A DNA stretch of 64,000 nucleotides from Melieria omissa (lineage: Eukaryota > Arthropoda > Insecta > Diptera > Ulidiidae): NCBI GenBank assembly GCA_963971225.1, contig OZ020268.1, positions 10,149,532 through 10,213,531 on the forward strand, in the 5' to 3' direction. Under the pieces are notes generated by a model that saw nothing but the letters and a program-made list of their open reading frames with translations, was not told where the DNA came from and searched no databases. The position numbers and the translations under genes are program-made. How positions within the stretch are numbered: the stretch's first letter is position 1; each line of letters opens with the position of its first letter. Below, piece by piece: positions 1 through 12,183 of the stretch.

Positions 1-3000
1 TGCATTTGTGTGTGTTTGTGTGTGTGAATGGGCGAATGAGTGTCCCGGCAAAGCGGCACGAATTATGTTGGCAGCCATAAAACTGCGATTGCGACTGTGC
101 ACGAGCGTTAAGCTGCTTGCGTGCTTACGACTGGCTAAAGCGATTGCCGCCAACATAAACGCGACGCCATAAATGGCGCAGGGCGCAGAGCGCAGAGTGC
201 GGTGGCAGTTTATTTGCACAAGCTGCAATTTCAGCTGCACTTCTGCCAACGAAACTGAGCAGCAAAATGAAGATGAAAGATGAAAGGCAAAAGATGAAAG
301 ATGAAAATAAAATTCCATTTTAAAGATTGAAGTGTATGTGTGTGTGTGCGCCTTCAAGTGCGCACTTGGCTGTCGTTATGAGATGCTCAAGTGGCGCCGG
401 CAATCGTGGCGTATACGCAACAACGGTGCGCCGCTTAAATTGCTGCGCAAATTATCTGCGAGATAACACGGCCGCCCACACACACACACACACACACACG
501 CGCCAAGCACACAAATATTCATTCGGCAAGACGTGCATAAGCAAACGGGCGGCGGCAAATTGAAAATGCAGCCGAGTTGTGCGCCACACATGCAAATTGC
601 CAACGCACTGCCGGCCGGGTAGCTTTTAATTTAATATTTTGCTGTCAGCTGCAGGTGTGCCCACACATGCGGCCATCATGCGACAACATTGCAGCACATG
701 TTGCACAAATATGCACGGCAACAGCTGCTGATGTGGCACGTACGAGCCGTCAGTGCAATTGTCCTTTAGCCACAGCAACAGCCAACAGCAACTTCAAGTT
801 GTTGATATTAATTGGAGTGCATTTTGTGCGCTCTTCAAACAATGCCGACATTGTTGTAGCACAGCCACAGCCAAAGTGCTGCAACTTCTGACTCAAATTA
901 GCAGTTTCGTTGCGAGCGAGTGCTATTACCGTGCGGCAGTCACAAAATTGCAAATGTTGCATGTTTGTGCAGCACATTTGGCTGCATTTTCAACGAATGC
1001 TGCAAGAATAGACACTTGCGAGCGCCATTGCCGAACAAATGTGGCACTAAATTCGCATCGACAATGTGACAACAACTCACTCGACAGTGGTGAATATGAC
1101 AAGTATGCAAAAATTTGAGTTAACTTTCGAGTGCTGGGTTAGTTGAATTTATTTTGTTGTTGTTTAGTACATTAACTAGGAAGAATTTATAAGAATTTAT
1201 AAGCAATATTTATAGTTTTATTCATAAATTGTATAACAAAATGGTGACTTTTGCAGAATTTAAAACCTCTATAAAAATGAGCAAACATTCGGTAGACTAA
1301 TTACAGCAGTTGGGGCAGTTGGAACATGGAATACTGTCTAAAAGGATATTTTATGGTAACGATATAGATGGTAAGTCACTGCGCTTACTTGGCTGATAAG
1401 TTAGGTAAGGTGGGAAATGGTATGTGTGGCACAGACCGCACTTTCACTCGGAGACCAAAATGGTCCAGTCCCTGCCTAAAGCCTAAACTTGGAATATTAA
1501 AACAAAAACTGCACAAAAGATCTTCTTAAATCGCTCTGGAGCCAGTCAACAGTCCCAATCCAGAGCAAACCAGTTCGACCTCTTTAGAAAGGAGAACAAA
1601 TCCGAGAATCCAACTTTTCCCATGCTCCCAGGTCTGTCAGGAATCTTAACGCCAGGGTACCAAGTCTTTCTCATCTCCGCAGCTTCTGCAAACATCACTG
1701 GACGAGAAGTGCTACTTAAACACCTTCATAGATCTAATGGTGCAGTATCCGTTGGTGACTCCAACAGGCTGCCGAAAGGAGGTTCGACTCAGGAAAAGAA
1801 CAGGAACAGCGTGCTCCTCAATAAAAGGAAAGGGAGAGCCACTCAGGTGGCAACAAAGCTAACCCTGTTTTAATGGCCTGAATGACCTCAAACCAATCAA
1901 CATTGGGAACTTGCTGAGGTTCATACACATTTCACGATGGCTGAGTAGGGGATCTATGGACTTAAGGGAGTACTCCCGCCCCTTTTTACTTGCAGTATCA
2001 CAGTGAAACCCACTGTAGCCAATGTGTTTTTTGTTTGCCACTTAATCGTAACCAACTCACACCTAACCTAACCTTCTCTACTTATTCCCCATCAAAACTC
2101 CACCAAACATCATTTCAAAAGAAATATATTTTTTTTAAATCTTGAAAATCATCAACATCTGGCTTTGACAACAGCTTGCCACCAAAATCCAGGCCACAAC
2201 AAACCAATCAATTCACTTATATATAGAACATGTGGCAACACAACACACACACCAACAGCGCCAACGAATTATTCCACTTTGCTTAAAGATTAAATCAAGG
2301 AAAACCTCAAAATTTCACTAGCGCGCACAAAAAGCACTAAAACGATGGTAGCAAACGAACACAGCCAGCAACAGCAACCGCAACCATAGCGACAATAATA
2401 ACAACAACAAAAACAACAATAAGAAAGAGCAGCTTCATTGGCCATGGCGGTGGCGATTTGCCTGCCAATCAACATTATTAAAATGTCTTCAAAACACGCT
2501 CATTTAAATTCACGCCTACTGCTTGTGCACACTTGGCAACGCCTTACAGCCATTCGTCGGTCCGTCTGTCCGTCCATTCGTTTGGCCACTTGGCGCATTG
2601 TCGGTGGCGGCTGGCTGCGCGACAATACGGTGGCACAGTCGTCATTTGCGCGTCGCACTACCTGACACAGTCGCAGCCATAGCCACGACAGCAGCAGCCG
2701 CAGCCACTGCTGGCAGCGCGCCCCAAACGCTATCTTCACGCTTAATTGGCAACGCTGCATACAAACATATAAACATACAAACGCACACATGCATGCACAT
2801 AGATACGCATAGAAATAGACGCCTCGTACAGTTACAATATCCTGGGCGCTGCTCAAATTTCCGCCGTTCCGAGTCCTTGTGTGCAGCCTTGTGCTGATTA
2901 CGTCTGTGTTAGTTGTGTTATTGTTGTTGTTATAGACCCTATTGCTGCCAACTATGTGGTGTATAGTAGTAGTAGTGAGTAGTGCTGTTTGCATTTGCCT

Positions 3001-5386
3001 GTGTTATTGTTGTGGTTTTGGTCGCCGTCGCTACCGTCGTCATCGTTGTCGTTGCCACTTTGTTCCCTCGTTGTTGTTATAGTTGTTGTTATTGTCGCCT
3101 TTATTGGCGGTGTGCCGCGTACGCGTATTTTGCGCCAAAATTTATCAGCCGTTACGTCTCTCTGCCAACAAGGCTTAAAAAACGTCACCGCACCATGTCT
3201 CGTCTCGACTTCGTTTCGTCCTTGCTTCGACCGCACCACCCACGCCACGCACCGCCGCTGCTTCACTCCATTTGACACATTTCGTGTCTGCACTAAATCA
3301 CAACGTTGTCCCTTAAAATTACATTAGAGCCATGTTGCTCAGATTTTGTTGTTGTTGTTGTATATTTTTTTGATCTTAAATTTGCGCGAATTTTTCATGC
3401 GCTCTTCACTTTGGACGCTCAACGCCTCTTGACCGAAGCTTGACGTCAGCGTTGGTGTGCTGACCTGCACTTTTTGTTGTTGTTATTTTTTATTTAAGCA
3501 AGGACACGTTAATTTGCGCCGCCCGCCACTTTTCGAAAATAATGAAGCGGCATTTATCTCGAGTGTAGATTCAAATTCGACTTTATGAGCGTTAACAAGT
3601 GTTTACGACCAGCGAGAAATCATTCTTTTTTATGTTTTGGCAAATAAACAGAAATAAATTTTCTTCAAGCCTACGGACATTCAAACCGTGGCAAATGCTC
3701 ATTAGGGTTTTAAGAGCAGTCGGACATGGATATGGCTGGATAAATGTGGTCAATCAGCAAACACTTGAACTGTGACAGTGACTTGTTAAATTTTAAATAT
3801 TTTCATTTTAATATTTTAATTTAATTTTTGATAGATTTGTTAGAAAATTGTTGTATAAATAGTGAGAAATTTCGTCAGGAAAATTTGCAAGCTGGAGCGA
3901 CTCTAATTGAAGCACTTGAAATTATCACAGAGCAGTAGACATCACTTTGGAAAATTGGTTTTTTGATTCGTAACATTTTTTATAACTTTTATATAATTTT
4001 GATAAAAAAATAACAATAAAATTAAATAAAATAAAGTAAAATAAAATAAATAAATAAAATCATTTTTATATCATCATCGACTTTGAACTCAGAATTTCAA
4101 AGCAAAGTTGGAAGATTTGTCCTTTTTGGCATCTTTCAAGCAGTTATCTGCTCCATTTGAAATAACATTAATACTTTCTTTCTCTTTCAAGCAAAAACAA
4201 TTGAGTTCAGCAATCCAAATAAAATGACAAATTATAATATGTTTCAAATCTGAATAAATTCAACGAGTCAAGGCGATTGCTTCCAACTCAAAAATGTCAA
4301 AGACTTTAAAATTGATTTGGTTGAAATTCATCAACCTTTTGAAAGACTACTGTCTGCAGGCTGCCAGAAAAATAACTAATGTCCTTACATAACACAATTG
4401 GGCCAATTTATTGGTGTCCAGACGTTAAACGTCTCCCGTATGAATGAAGACACTCCGGCAAAAAAGTTGTTCGACATTGTAGTTGGAGGATTATGGCAAA
4501 GAAGGAGACTGTGAAGTCAAGGGACGAGAAGGACCAAGTTGAGGATGCCCGATCGTCTGTTTATGTGAGCAACTGAAGAGAACTAATTTATCAATTAAGT
4601 ATGAAAATAAGTAGTTGGCAAAGGACAAAATCAATAAGCTCTTGACTGGGTAAATCATGATTTATACTATTAAAACCATAGCTCACTACTCATTCTTGCA
4701 TGAAGAAAAGATGAACCAAACCCATAGTTCAAGTGACCCATTATTATTAACACTAGCTGCCTGCAACCAATTTTAGCCAAGAAATAAAGGCTTAGAGAAA
4801 ATCACATTGCTGTGTTAAAGGCCCATTGCCGGGTACCAGTTCCGCCCATACGATTTTGATAAAATTTCATACACGACCTGGAATTGACCCAAAATGATGA
4901 AACAAAATTTCAACTTTCTATCTCGTTTTACGTCATTTGACGTAAAAATTATTCCTTTCTGGCATTTGAGTCAAGAGATATGATGTTTTAATGTTGATGT
5001 TTCGGGAAGCGGCATTAAGCCGCCATCTTTAAACTGCATTTAAAAAACCTCGAACATCCTGGGAAAAGTTCCTTGCTACTTTTTCATCTACTGAGGTCCT
5101 CTATCGAATGAGATGGGTCTGACCTTGTCCCTCGAATCTTTTTTAATTTTTTGCACTGTGTTATTAGAGGATTAAGTTATAGAATAGGTTCATGGTTAAT
5201 ATATTCAGCCCCAAAGTCCTTAGCAGGATTTTATTTATTCATCAGTTGTATTTCCACTCAATCATCAAGCAAGATTATCGAGAAAGATCAATAAGAAACT
5301 TGAAGGCAGTTTGGCAGCTTGAATGAAAGGTGTAAGAGATTTAACTATATTACAATGATTTCTCCTTGTTGCGCGAAAAAAAGCGC
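1..5386. other. noncoding DNA, no gene recognised
   Basis: No convincing gene is seen. The stretch has a (CA)n microsatellite at 477-499, CAA-rich DNA at 2390-2420 and GTT/GTC-rich DNA at 2915-3110. Short open frames here, such as 2500-2994 minus and 1622-1873 plus, consist of triplet-repeat or unremarkable sequence with no family motif. A CTGTCCGTCC-type run near 2560 resembles interspersed repeats of flies, but no boundaries can be placed. From 3500 to 5386 the DNA is AT-rich and structureless to my eye. Confidence 0.6.
477..499. repeat. (CA)n microsatellite
   Basis: This is an uninterrupted CA dinucleotide run of about 11 units. It causes the Thr-His and Cys-Val repeats in the overlapping short open frames, which are therefore not genes. 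Confidence 0.95.
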
Positions 5387-5390
5387 TTAA

Positions 5391-5551
5391 CCCTTTCAGG
5401 AACAGCTTCTAGTACGGTTATGCAAGAAATTAAAAAATTCGCCATTACACTTCTTAGACCTCAAAAAGCTGTTTTAAAAACTGTAAACCGTATATTCTTC
5501 CTGGAAAGTCATGTAAGAATTTGCTTATAAGCAACTATTGCTCTCAAAGGG
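5391..5551. mobile_element. piggyBac-like MITE, CCCTTTC family, copy 1
   Basis: The element is 161 bp and flanked on both sides by TTAA (5387-5390 and 5552-5555), the target duplication typical of the piggyBac superfamily. The left end reads CCCTTTCAGGAAC and the inverted right end reads CCCTTTGAGAGC, giving short imperfect terminal inverted repeats. No coding capacity is present, so it would depend on a transposase encoded elsewhere. Related copies lie at 7792-8028 and 37597-38254, with a lone end at 32151. Confidence 0.7.
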
Positions 5552-5555
5552 TTAA

Positions 5556-6740
5556 GATGATTTTAAGAAAGAGAGAATTGGGACCTTATGTTACAATAAT
5601 CGTTTAATCGTTTCGCAGATCCACATATATTCAATGACTTTTCAATGCTAATCAGGATGTAACATTTTCGTTTAAATGTAATCATTGTTATTATTATTAT
5701 TACTTATTTTTTATTTATATTTTTAATATTATTTACAATTAAATAAAACTTAGTTTTTTTTGGTGATCCGAAGTTTTCTGCACTTTTTTCTCTATCTTAA
5801 AGAATTCTTTTCCAAACCCTTAAGTGACTTAATTTTTATATCATTAAATTTGTGTATCATTCTTAATTTTAAAGCATTTCATTGAATATTTTTGAACACA
5901 ATTCTTATATCATTCTTCATTTTAAAGCAATTTCATTGAACAATAAATCAACATTCTAACCGAGACTTTTCAACATATAAAATATGTCATCTGGTACAAT
6001 TGGCGACTTAACATTGCGACTACTCGTAAATGGGTCAATTGTTCAGCAAAGTCATCCCAGTTTGAATTTGAAATGATTAAATTAACCGAACAAACAAACA
6101 GCAATGAGCACACAGGCAACAAAGCAATGCGAAATTGAAGGCTTTCCGAGAAATGAATTTCGCAAATTTACCAAATATTTTCACTAATTGCATTATACGG
6201 CAACCGAGTAAACAAGAACATTAGGTCTCAAAATAGACAAAACAAAACGAAACCAAACGAAACGTAATGAAACCGAAGCCATTCCAATGCACACGTTGAC
6301 ATGCTGGACAAATAAACAGTGGCATCCTCCCCGCCCCCCTCTTTCGAACCAACCACATGCCGCTGCTGACTAGATGATGGGAGCGAAAGAACCCGTCGGC
6401 GAGGCGGAGAGAGAGAGAGAGAGTAGCCACGTAGCACTGCTGACACAGCGTCTTCGCATGGGCCCAAGGACATTAGCATTGATGGTACTGAGCGGTTGAC
6501 TGTCGCAATGGTGATGGCGTCGCACAGTGGGGCGTCCCCAAATACCATGTGGCCAAAAATAGTAAATGAGGTTTAATTTTCAAAAAATTTGGCATGTGCC
6601 CATTTTTTGGTTTAATAAAGAAAAATACGAAAACTTTTGTATTGGACTATTGTCACGCCTCCCGCCCCCCCCCCCCCACAACGCCCTATTGAGAAGATAT
6701 TTTGTATTCGATATCTTGGTCTCTATTAACACTAAAAAGA
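5556..6740. other. noncoding DNA, no gene recognised
   Basis: This is mostly AT-rich sequence with a more GC-rich patch at 6280-6550 that contains a (GA)n run at 6410-6422. Two overlapping minus-strand frames (6221-6548) cover that patch but show no domain, and their composition follows the local bias. A run of 14 C lies near 6665. Confidence 0.5.
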
Positions 6741-7090
6741 TGGAATTTTCCCCAAATATCTGCATGCATTTGTCAGTGTTGCCAGAGAGGAGAGAGATCT
6801 CCTAAATTTAGGAGATTCGTGGTTTTTTAGGAGAATTTTTAGGCGGAAGAATTGTTTTGGAAAAAGTTTAGGAGATTTACATTTTAAGAAAAAAAAAGAA
6901 AACTTGTGAAAATTGGACTAGAAAGTTAAATTTTTCCACAAATATTTGCAGTAATTTGTCAGTGTTGCCAGATCAATAGAATCGCTTTAGAAGAATAGAA
7001 TAGATTTAGGAGATTTTTGCCCTTTTATGAGAAGTTTTGAGAGGAAGAATTGTTTAGGAGAAAGCTTAAGAGATCTATATTTCACGTTAG
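6741..7090. repeat. two-copy tandem duplication, 186-bp period
   Basis: Two diverged direct copies are offset by 186 bp. Both contain a GTCAGTGTTGCCAGA motif (near 6772 and 6958), followed by runs rich in AGGAGA and a GGAAGAATTGTTT block. A TGGCAACA motif near 7160 is inverted relative to the TGTTGCCA motifs, so a decayed inverted-repeat element is possible, but no target duplication could be placed. Confidence 0.6.
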
Positions 7091-7787
7091 GGGATTTTTT
7101 GGATCCTTAGTTGATTTTTGGGAGATTCTTGGATAACGAAGTATGATGTATTGGGAACACTGGCAACAAAACATATTTTGGCAACTAAATATTTTAATAG
7201 TCAAAACACCCTATTGTGTTAAAAATATGTAAGCTTCTCGTTCTATCTCGTTCTCACTTATTGCTGTCAACAACAACAACAAAATCCGGCTAAAATTGCA
7301 CTTTTTATTTAATTTAATTGCTATTTGTTTTGGTTCTGTTAAGTTTTTGTTGCTAAGCTGAAGATGAATAAAACAAGCAGCATTAAAAAATTATACTTAT
7401 GTACCTACAGTATACAATTTTATTGTTTTATGAAAAGTAAATGACGCAAAATATAAAAAAAATGTTAAAAGATTTTTTTTTTTAATTTTGGGTGGAAATT
7501 TCAGTATTTTTTTAAGATTTAGTTGAAAGTCATTTCAAGTATCGGGGAACACTGGCATTTGTAGTATCAGCCGGTCGAGTCAAATTACGCGGCGGCTACA
7601 CAGAAAAAAGCTCTCGAAATTGTACAAGAGATGCCACTATAAAGAAATGAATTACATGCGAATCTGCAAGCCACCGCAGCTGAAACTCTGCACACGTGTT
7701 CTACATACTTGTAAATCAGTGAAGCAATCGAATTTTTAAAGCCTTCTTAGGCATTTTTTGAGATATATTTGCTTTTGAAGTTTGCAC
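7091..7787. other. noncoding AT-rich DNA
   Basis: No gene or bounded element is seen. A CAA triplet run is at 7268-7282, and the stretch has several long A or T homopolymer runs. Confidence 0.5.
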
Positions 7788-7791
7788 TTAA

Positions 7792-8028
7792 CCCTTTCGG
7801 AACAAAGTTTAATTATTAAATCCAATATACTTTCGGTAGAAATATTCTCAAACTATGAATGTTGGGGTTCGAAAATTATATTGGATGCTTACAAATTCTG
7901 AAATCATCCTTTTATGCCGGAACAACGAAATCGAAAAAATATTTTGCGTGGGTCGTAAGATTTGAATAATTGTTTTGAGTGGCATTAAAAACTTGCTGGG
8001 ACGTTTTATCCCAGTAGTCCCGAAAGGG
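7792..8028. mobile_element. piggyBac-like MITE, CCCTTTC family, copy 2
   Basis: The element is 237 bp and flanked by TTAA at 7788-7791 and 8029-8032. The left end CCCTTTCGGAAC and inverted right end CCCTTTCGGGAC match at 10 of 12 positions. It is noncoding. The ends are closer to each other than in copy 1 (5391-5551), so this is the better representative of the family termini. Confidence 0.8.
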
Positions 8029-8032
8029 TTAA

Positions 8033-10445
8033 CCTTTGCTAGCGCTAAAAAATTGCTAAACGTTCAAATAACGGCAGTTAGGAAACAGTAATAACCAAAA
8101 CAAAAACAAAAGCATTACCAGATTGTAAAAACCTGAAACATAAAATAAAAAATTCAGTTATATTAAAATAAAAACTATAAACTATAACCATATAAACTAT
8201 AACCATCAGAAAAAACATCTTCAGTTTCGCAGGGTTAAATTTTTATTCTTTCTTAAATTTAATTCCTTTAATTTAACATGTAAAGTTTAAAACCTTCGTG
8301 AGACTACATAACTTAAAATTGTTTAAAAAATTTCTTTTGATACAGTTTAGTTGGAGATTTGGCTTCAATAGTGCTTACTTGTTTTTACAAAACAAATTAA
8401 TTTTTTAAATATTTTTTTGAATAATTTTTTTTTTTTAATTTTTGTCCACGAACGACCCACTGTGTGGCGTGTTGGTGGCGGCATTCCTTGCGTTTCTACT
8501 GATGCGCGCAAATGTGCTCGTTACATGTGCTGTAATTAAGTTAGTGCAGACCACCTTTAATATCACACAGCAGCAGCAACAACAACAACAAGCATGACAA
8601 GTAGAAATCAACGCCAACGCGTCGTTTTTGATGCTGACGATGCATTTAGCTGTAAGCGACAGGATGCCCCAACTAAAAGTCCACTTTTCTATACACACAC
8701 ACACACACACACACGCACAGACGCACAAGCATGAAACGAACATCATTAACATTTATGATTTTTATTTCTATGAATGGGGGCCGCACAATCGTTGCGCGCT
8801 ATCGCTATAACTGATCGAAAAGTTATAATTTTTGCGCTTAACTCAACTCCTATTGCAGCCAATCGATGCCAATGATAATCCATGCATTATGCCAAACGAA
8901 ATAAGTTAATTGAATTGATTGAACATAAAAGCGAAATTCCTAAACGAGCGCACAACAAGCAAAACAGCATCAAAGTTTGGAAGCGAAATAAACCCAGCGA
9001 AATATTTCACAGCAATAAAAACTTCAGCAACAACAATACACAGTTTGTATACTAACTTGGCGCATAAGCCAAGTCAAAATACGAGACGAGTACTCGTTGC
9101 TGACAGCCCATTTCCTGGCTGCCAGTCTGCTTTCGAGTCGAACTGCTCGAGCGGAGTTGCGTTGCGTCGCGTTGAGACTGCGTTGAAGTTTGCTTTGAAT
9201 GTCTGTTCGCCAGTCGATTGTCAGACAAGCTTTGGCCAATTGCTGCTCCCTATTATTGTTGTTGTTGTTGTTGCCGTCGGCCATGTCAAGCGTGTGCTCG
9301 TCATCATCATCATTGGTTTTGTAATCTGGCCCTCGCGCGCCACTGGCTGCCAGACTTTTCATCATTCGGTCGCACCCCTAGTTGGCTCATTGTGCGACGT
9401 TCCGTTTCGTTTTCTGTTTATTTGTGGCCAACTATTTTTCGCCACTGCCCAGTCGTTTCTTTTTTTATTTCCGTTTGTTCGCATTGTATTGGCCATCATT
9501 CGCTTAAATAAGCCAGAATAATATTTCCATGCTTTATTTGGCAGCCAAATAATCGCAAATTCAACGATTTTCTGCTTCCCGACTCGTGTTGATCGCCATA
9601 ATTGGCAGCGGCAGCGGCAAAATTAGACACAAACTTTTGACTTTTCAACATGTCATGGTTGGTCGCAGTCAGCGAGCAGTTGACAGTGCAGTAGGCAGTG
9701 GGGATTAGAATTGACTCAAAGTGAGGTTAAAGTTGCTCAAAGTTGGTTGAGAGATTAGAAGTTATTTGAACTTTTAAAATTTACAATTTTTATTTTAAAA
9801 ATTTTTAACAAATTTTAACAAATTTTTAATATTTCATCCAAATAATTCAATAACACAATTAAGTGCCAAAAATACAAAATTATCAAAACATCTAAAAAAA
9901 TTACCAACACTGAAAAAAAACAACTCAAACCAACTAAACCAACGGAGTGAAAAAGCACCTTCAATATGTCAAATAAATACAACAATTTTATATTTGCACA
10001 AAACCTTAAACCCCTCAACCCTCTCTTTGAATACTCACTGCGCCCACCCTGTCAACTGGCAGCAGCACCGTCAACTTCAGTTTATGGAATTTTCTTATGT
10101 TGGCAAGTTTCGGTTTTTATTTGCTCCTTCAGGCTGTCGACTGTCGGCTGTCGATGTTTTCGTTACAATTGCCAGTGCTGTCAATGTTGTTGTTGTACAG
10201 TATGTTTGTCATGCCATTCGAGGCCAACAATAAGCTGAGCGGGGCCACAATTAGTTTCGGTAATTCTTAACTTTTGACTTTGGCTGAGGACACCAGGCAA
10301 CATTTACACTGAAGTGACGGGCCACACACACTTTGGTATGTGTCATGTTAGACACAGAAGAAGGCATGGTTGATGAGGAAAAGTGAGTTGGATGTCGGTG
10401 AGCAAAATTAGAAACAGATCGTTTTTTGAAAATGTAAATTGCATT
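8033..10445. other. noncoding DNA with triplet and dinucleotide repeats
   Basis: No gene is recognised. An (AC)n run is at 8695-8714 and a GTT run at 9256-9273. The open frame at 8919-9521 (200 codons, plus) runs through GTT and ATC repeats that give Val and Ile runs. It has no recognisable domain, so I do not call it a gene. The interval 9780-9960 is A/T homopolymer-rich. Confidence 0.5.
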
Positions 10446-10768
10446 CTTAGAAACCCTCCAGAAGACATCTCATATTTACATCTCACATCTCAAATTTATG
10501 AATTTTCTACACAGAAATTCGTATATTGACTTGTTTCAAATGTGTCAATCTACGAATTTCTATGTAGAAAATTCAAAAATTTGAGGAAGATGTGAAATGT
10601 AAACATGAGATGTCTGTCTGGAGAAATAGTTGGTTGTGGTTACAATTTCTATACAAAAAGACTTGTTTCAAATGTGTCAATCTACGAATTTCTATGTAGA
10701 AAATTCAAAAATTTGAGGAAGACGTGAGATGTAAACATGAGATGTCTGTCTGGAGGGTTTCTAAGAAT
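10446..10768. mobile_element. foldback-type element with duplicated right arm
   Basis: The left arm (10446-10533) is the reverse complement of a right arm that is present twice. The two right-arm copies (10528-10623 and 10660-10755) are 96 bp each and nearly identical. The outer ends read TTCTTAGAAACCCTCCAGA and its complement. The spacer between the duplicated arms contains GTTGGTTGTGGTTAC, which recurs at about 10881-10893 outside the element. No ORF and no clear target duplication were found. The class is unknown. Confidence 0.65.
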
Positions 10769-12179
10769 TTTTTCAGTGATTCTTTTAGATACAAAATTGA
10801 ACGTCGAAACATTCAACCAAAATGTGTTCTAACAGAAAATTATCTAAGCAATCAAAATTTTACAAAAATGTAAATTGCATTGGTTGTGGTTACTTGTTTA
10901 ACAAAAAAACATTACTTTTTTCATTGAAAAAAAAGTTTAATATTCTTGTATCGAAATAATAAAGAAATGTCTCCAAAAAACTCCTGAAATTAACGAATCC
11001 ATGGGTCCATTAGGTTGAAAAGAGATTTGAAATGAAATTTGAATGCTTTATCTTTTTATTCAATGCTCAGGTGATGTCTTTACAAATGCTTGAACCATTT
11101 TTAAGATGTTCCGATATTTGTTTACTATATAATAGAAAACTTGCTGTGGTCAGGACATCACTTAACACAACTTGGCAAAATATAAACATTTTCATAATAA
11201 GCTTAGAGTTCTATACTTCTGTGAATATTTTCAATCTAAAATCTGATTTGACACGCTCACCACTTCACTTTGTATCATCAAATGTGCTCATCTAAATATT
11301 TCTATATTCTAAAAATTTCTATTTCTGTAGAAAATTCATAAAATTTGAGAAAGATGTCACATGTAAACTACATCGTAGCGCCCAAATAAATCACTCATCA
11401 CCGACTCAAATACTCGCCGGTTGCGTTTTGTGTTGTTAATTTGTACATTTTAGCTGCCGGCTAAATGTGGCAACGCTTTGAATTTACAGCAATGTTCCTA
11501 ATTTAGAGAAAGTCAGATAGATTGCACATAAATAATTCATGAAACCGCATTGTTCCGGTTTTATCTTTTTGTTATTTTATAATTTAGTTTTGTTACATTT
11601 TCTGTGGCAAATGGCAAATTCAAAAATATGCTTAGAAATAAAATACTTTTGGGAATCTCAAAAGGAAGAAGAGAGAAAGAGAAAATAGACAGTTTGAGCA
11701 GTTTGATGCGTTTCTATTGAAGAATTGCACATACAATTCAAGGAAAGACAAGGAAAGTCTTTAGAGTTTTTGTTGTTTCAGACTAGAAAACCCCCGGAAA
11801 TTGTTTGGCGAACTTGGAGCACGAATGATTGTCTTAGATTCTCTGAAACTTCGTGTAAAATGTGCGTTTTAACAAAACTATTTCGAACTAATCAGTTACT
11901 AAGCATTGCGTTGTTTTCAATATGAAAAGTGAGTGAAAATTCTGAATGCTTTTTATTCAAAAACAGCTACATATTCTCTTGATTTAACTTAAACTTTTAA
12001 TGACCAATGACATAGATCCAGCTGACAAAGAAGAAGATGAAATTGAAGGAGAGAAGTGACTTTTCTAAACCCAGCGTAGCCACCGCAATCTTGCCTCGAT
12101 GCTCTCTTTAAATCACACATATCGCACACGCACTACAAAAGTGACACAACTCAAAATTTGTCATTTTCGGGTTTATGTG
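10769..12179. other. noncoding DNA, no gene recognised
   Basis: This is AT-rich DNA. The frames at 11032-11295 and 11725-11925 show no motif. The interval contains one solo arm fragment of the foldback family (annotated separately). Confidence 0.5.
11316..11370. repeat. fragment of the 10.4-kb foldback family
   Basis: This stretch resembles the right arm of the element at 10446-10768, including a TGTAGAAAATTCA block followed by AAATTTGAG and ATGTAAAC. It shows the sequence is dispersed rather than unique. Confidence 0.5.
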
Positions 12180-12183
12180 TTAA

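Noticed and set aside
2058..2075. CCTAACCTAACC as telomeric TTAGG sequence
   Set aside because: Only two units are present. A similar two-unit TTAGGTTAGG lies at 54836. Short runs like this are common in interspersed repeats and are not telomeric.
8919..9521. 200-codon plus-strand ORF with Val and Ile runs
   Set aside because: The hydrophobic runs derive from GTT and ATC triplets, and overlapping frames are open on both strands.
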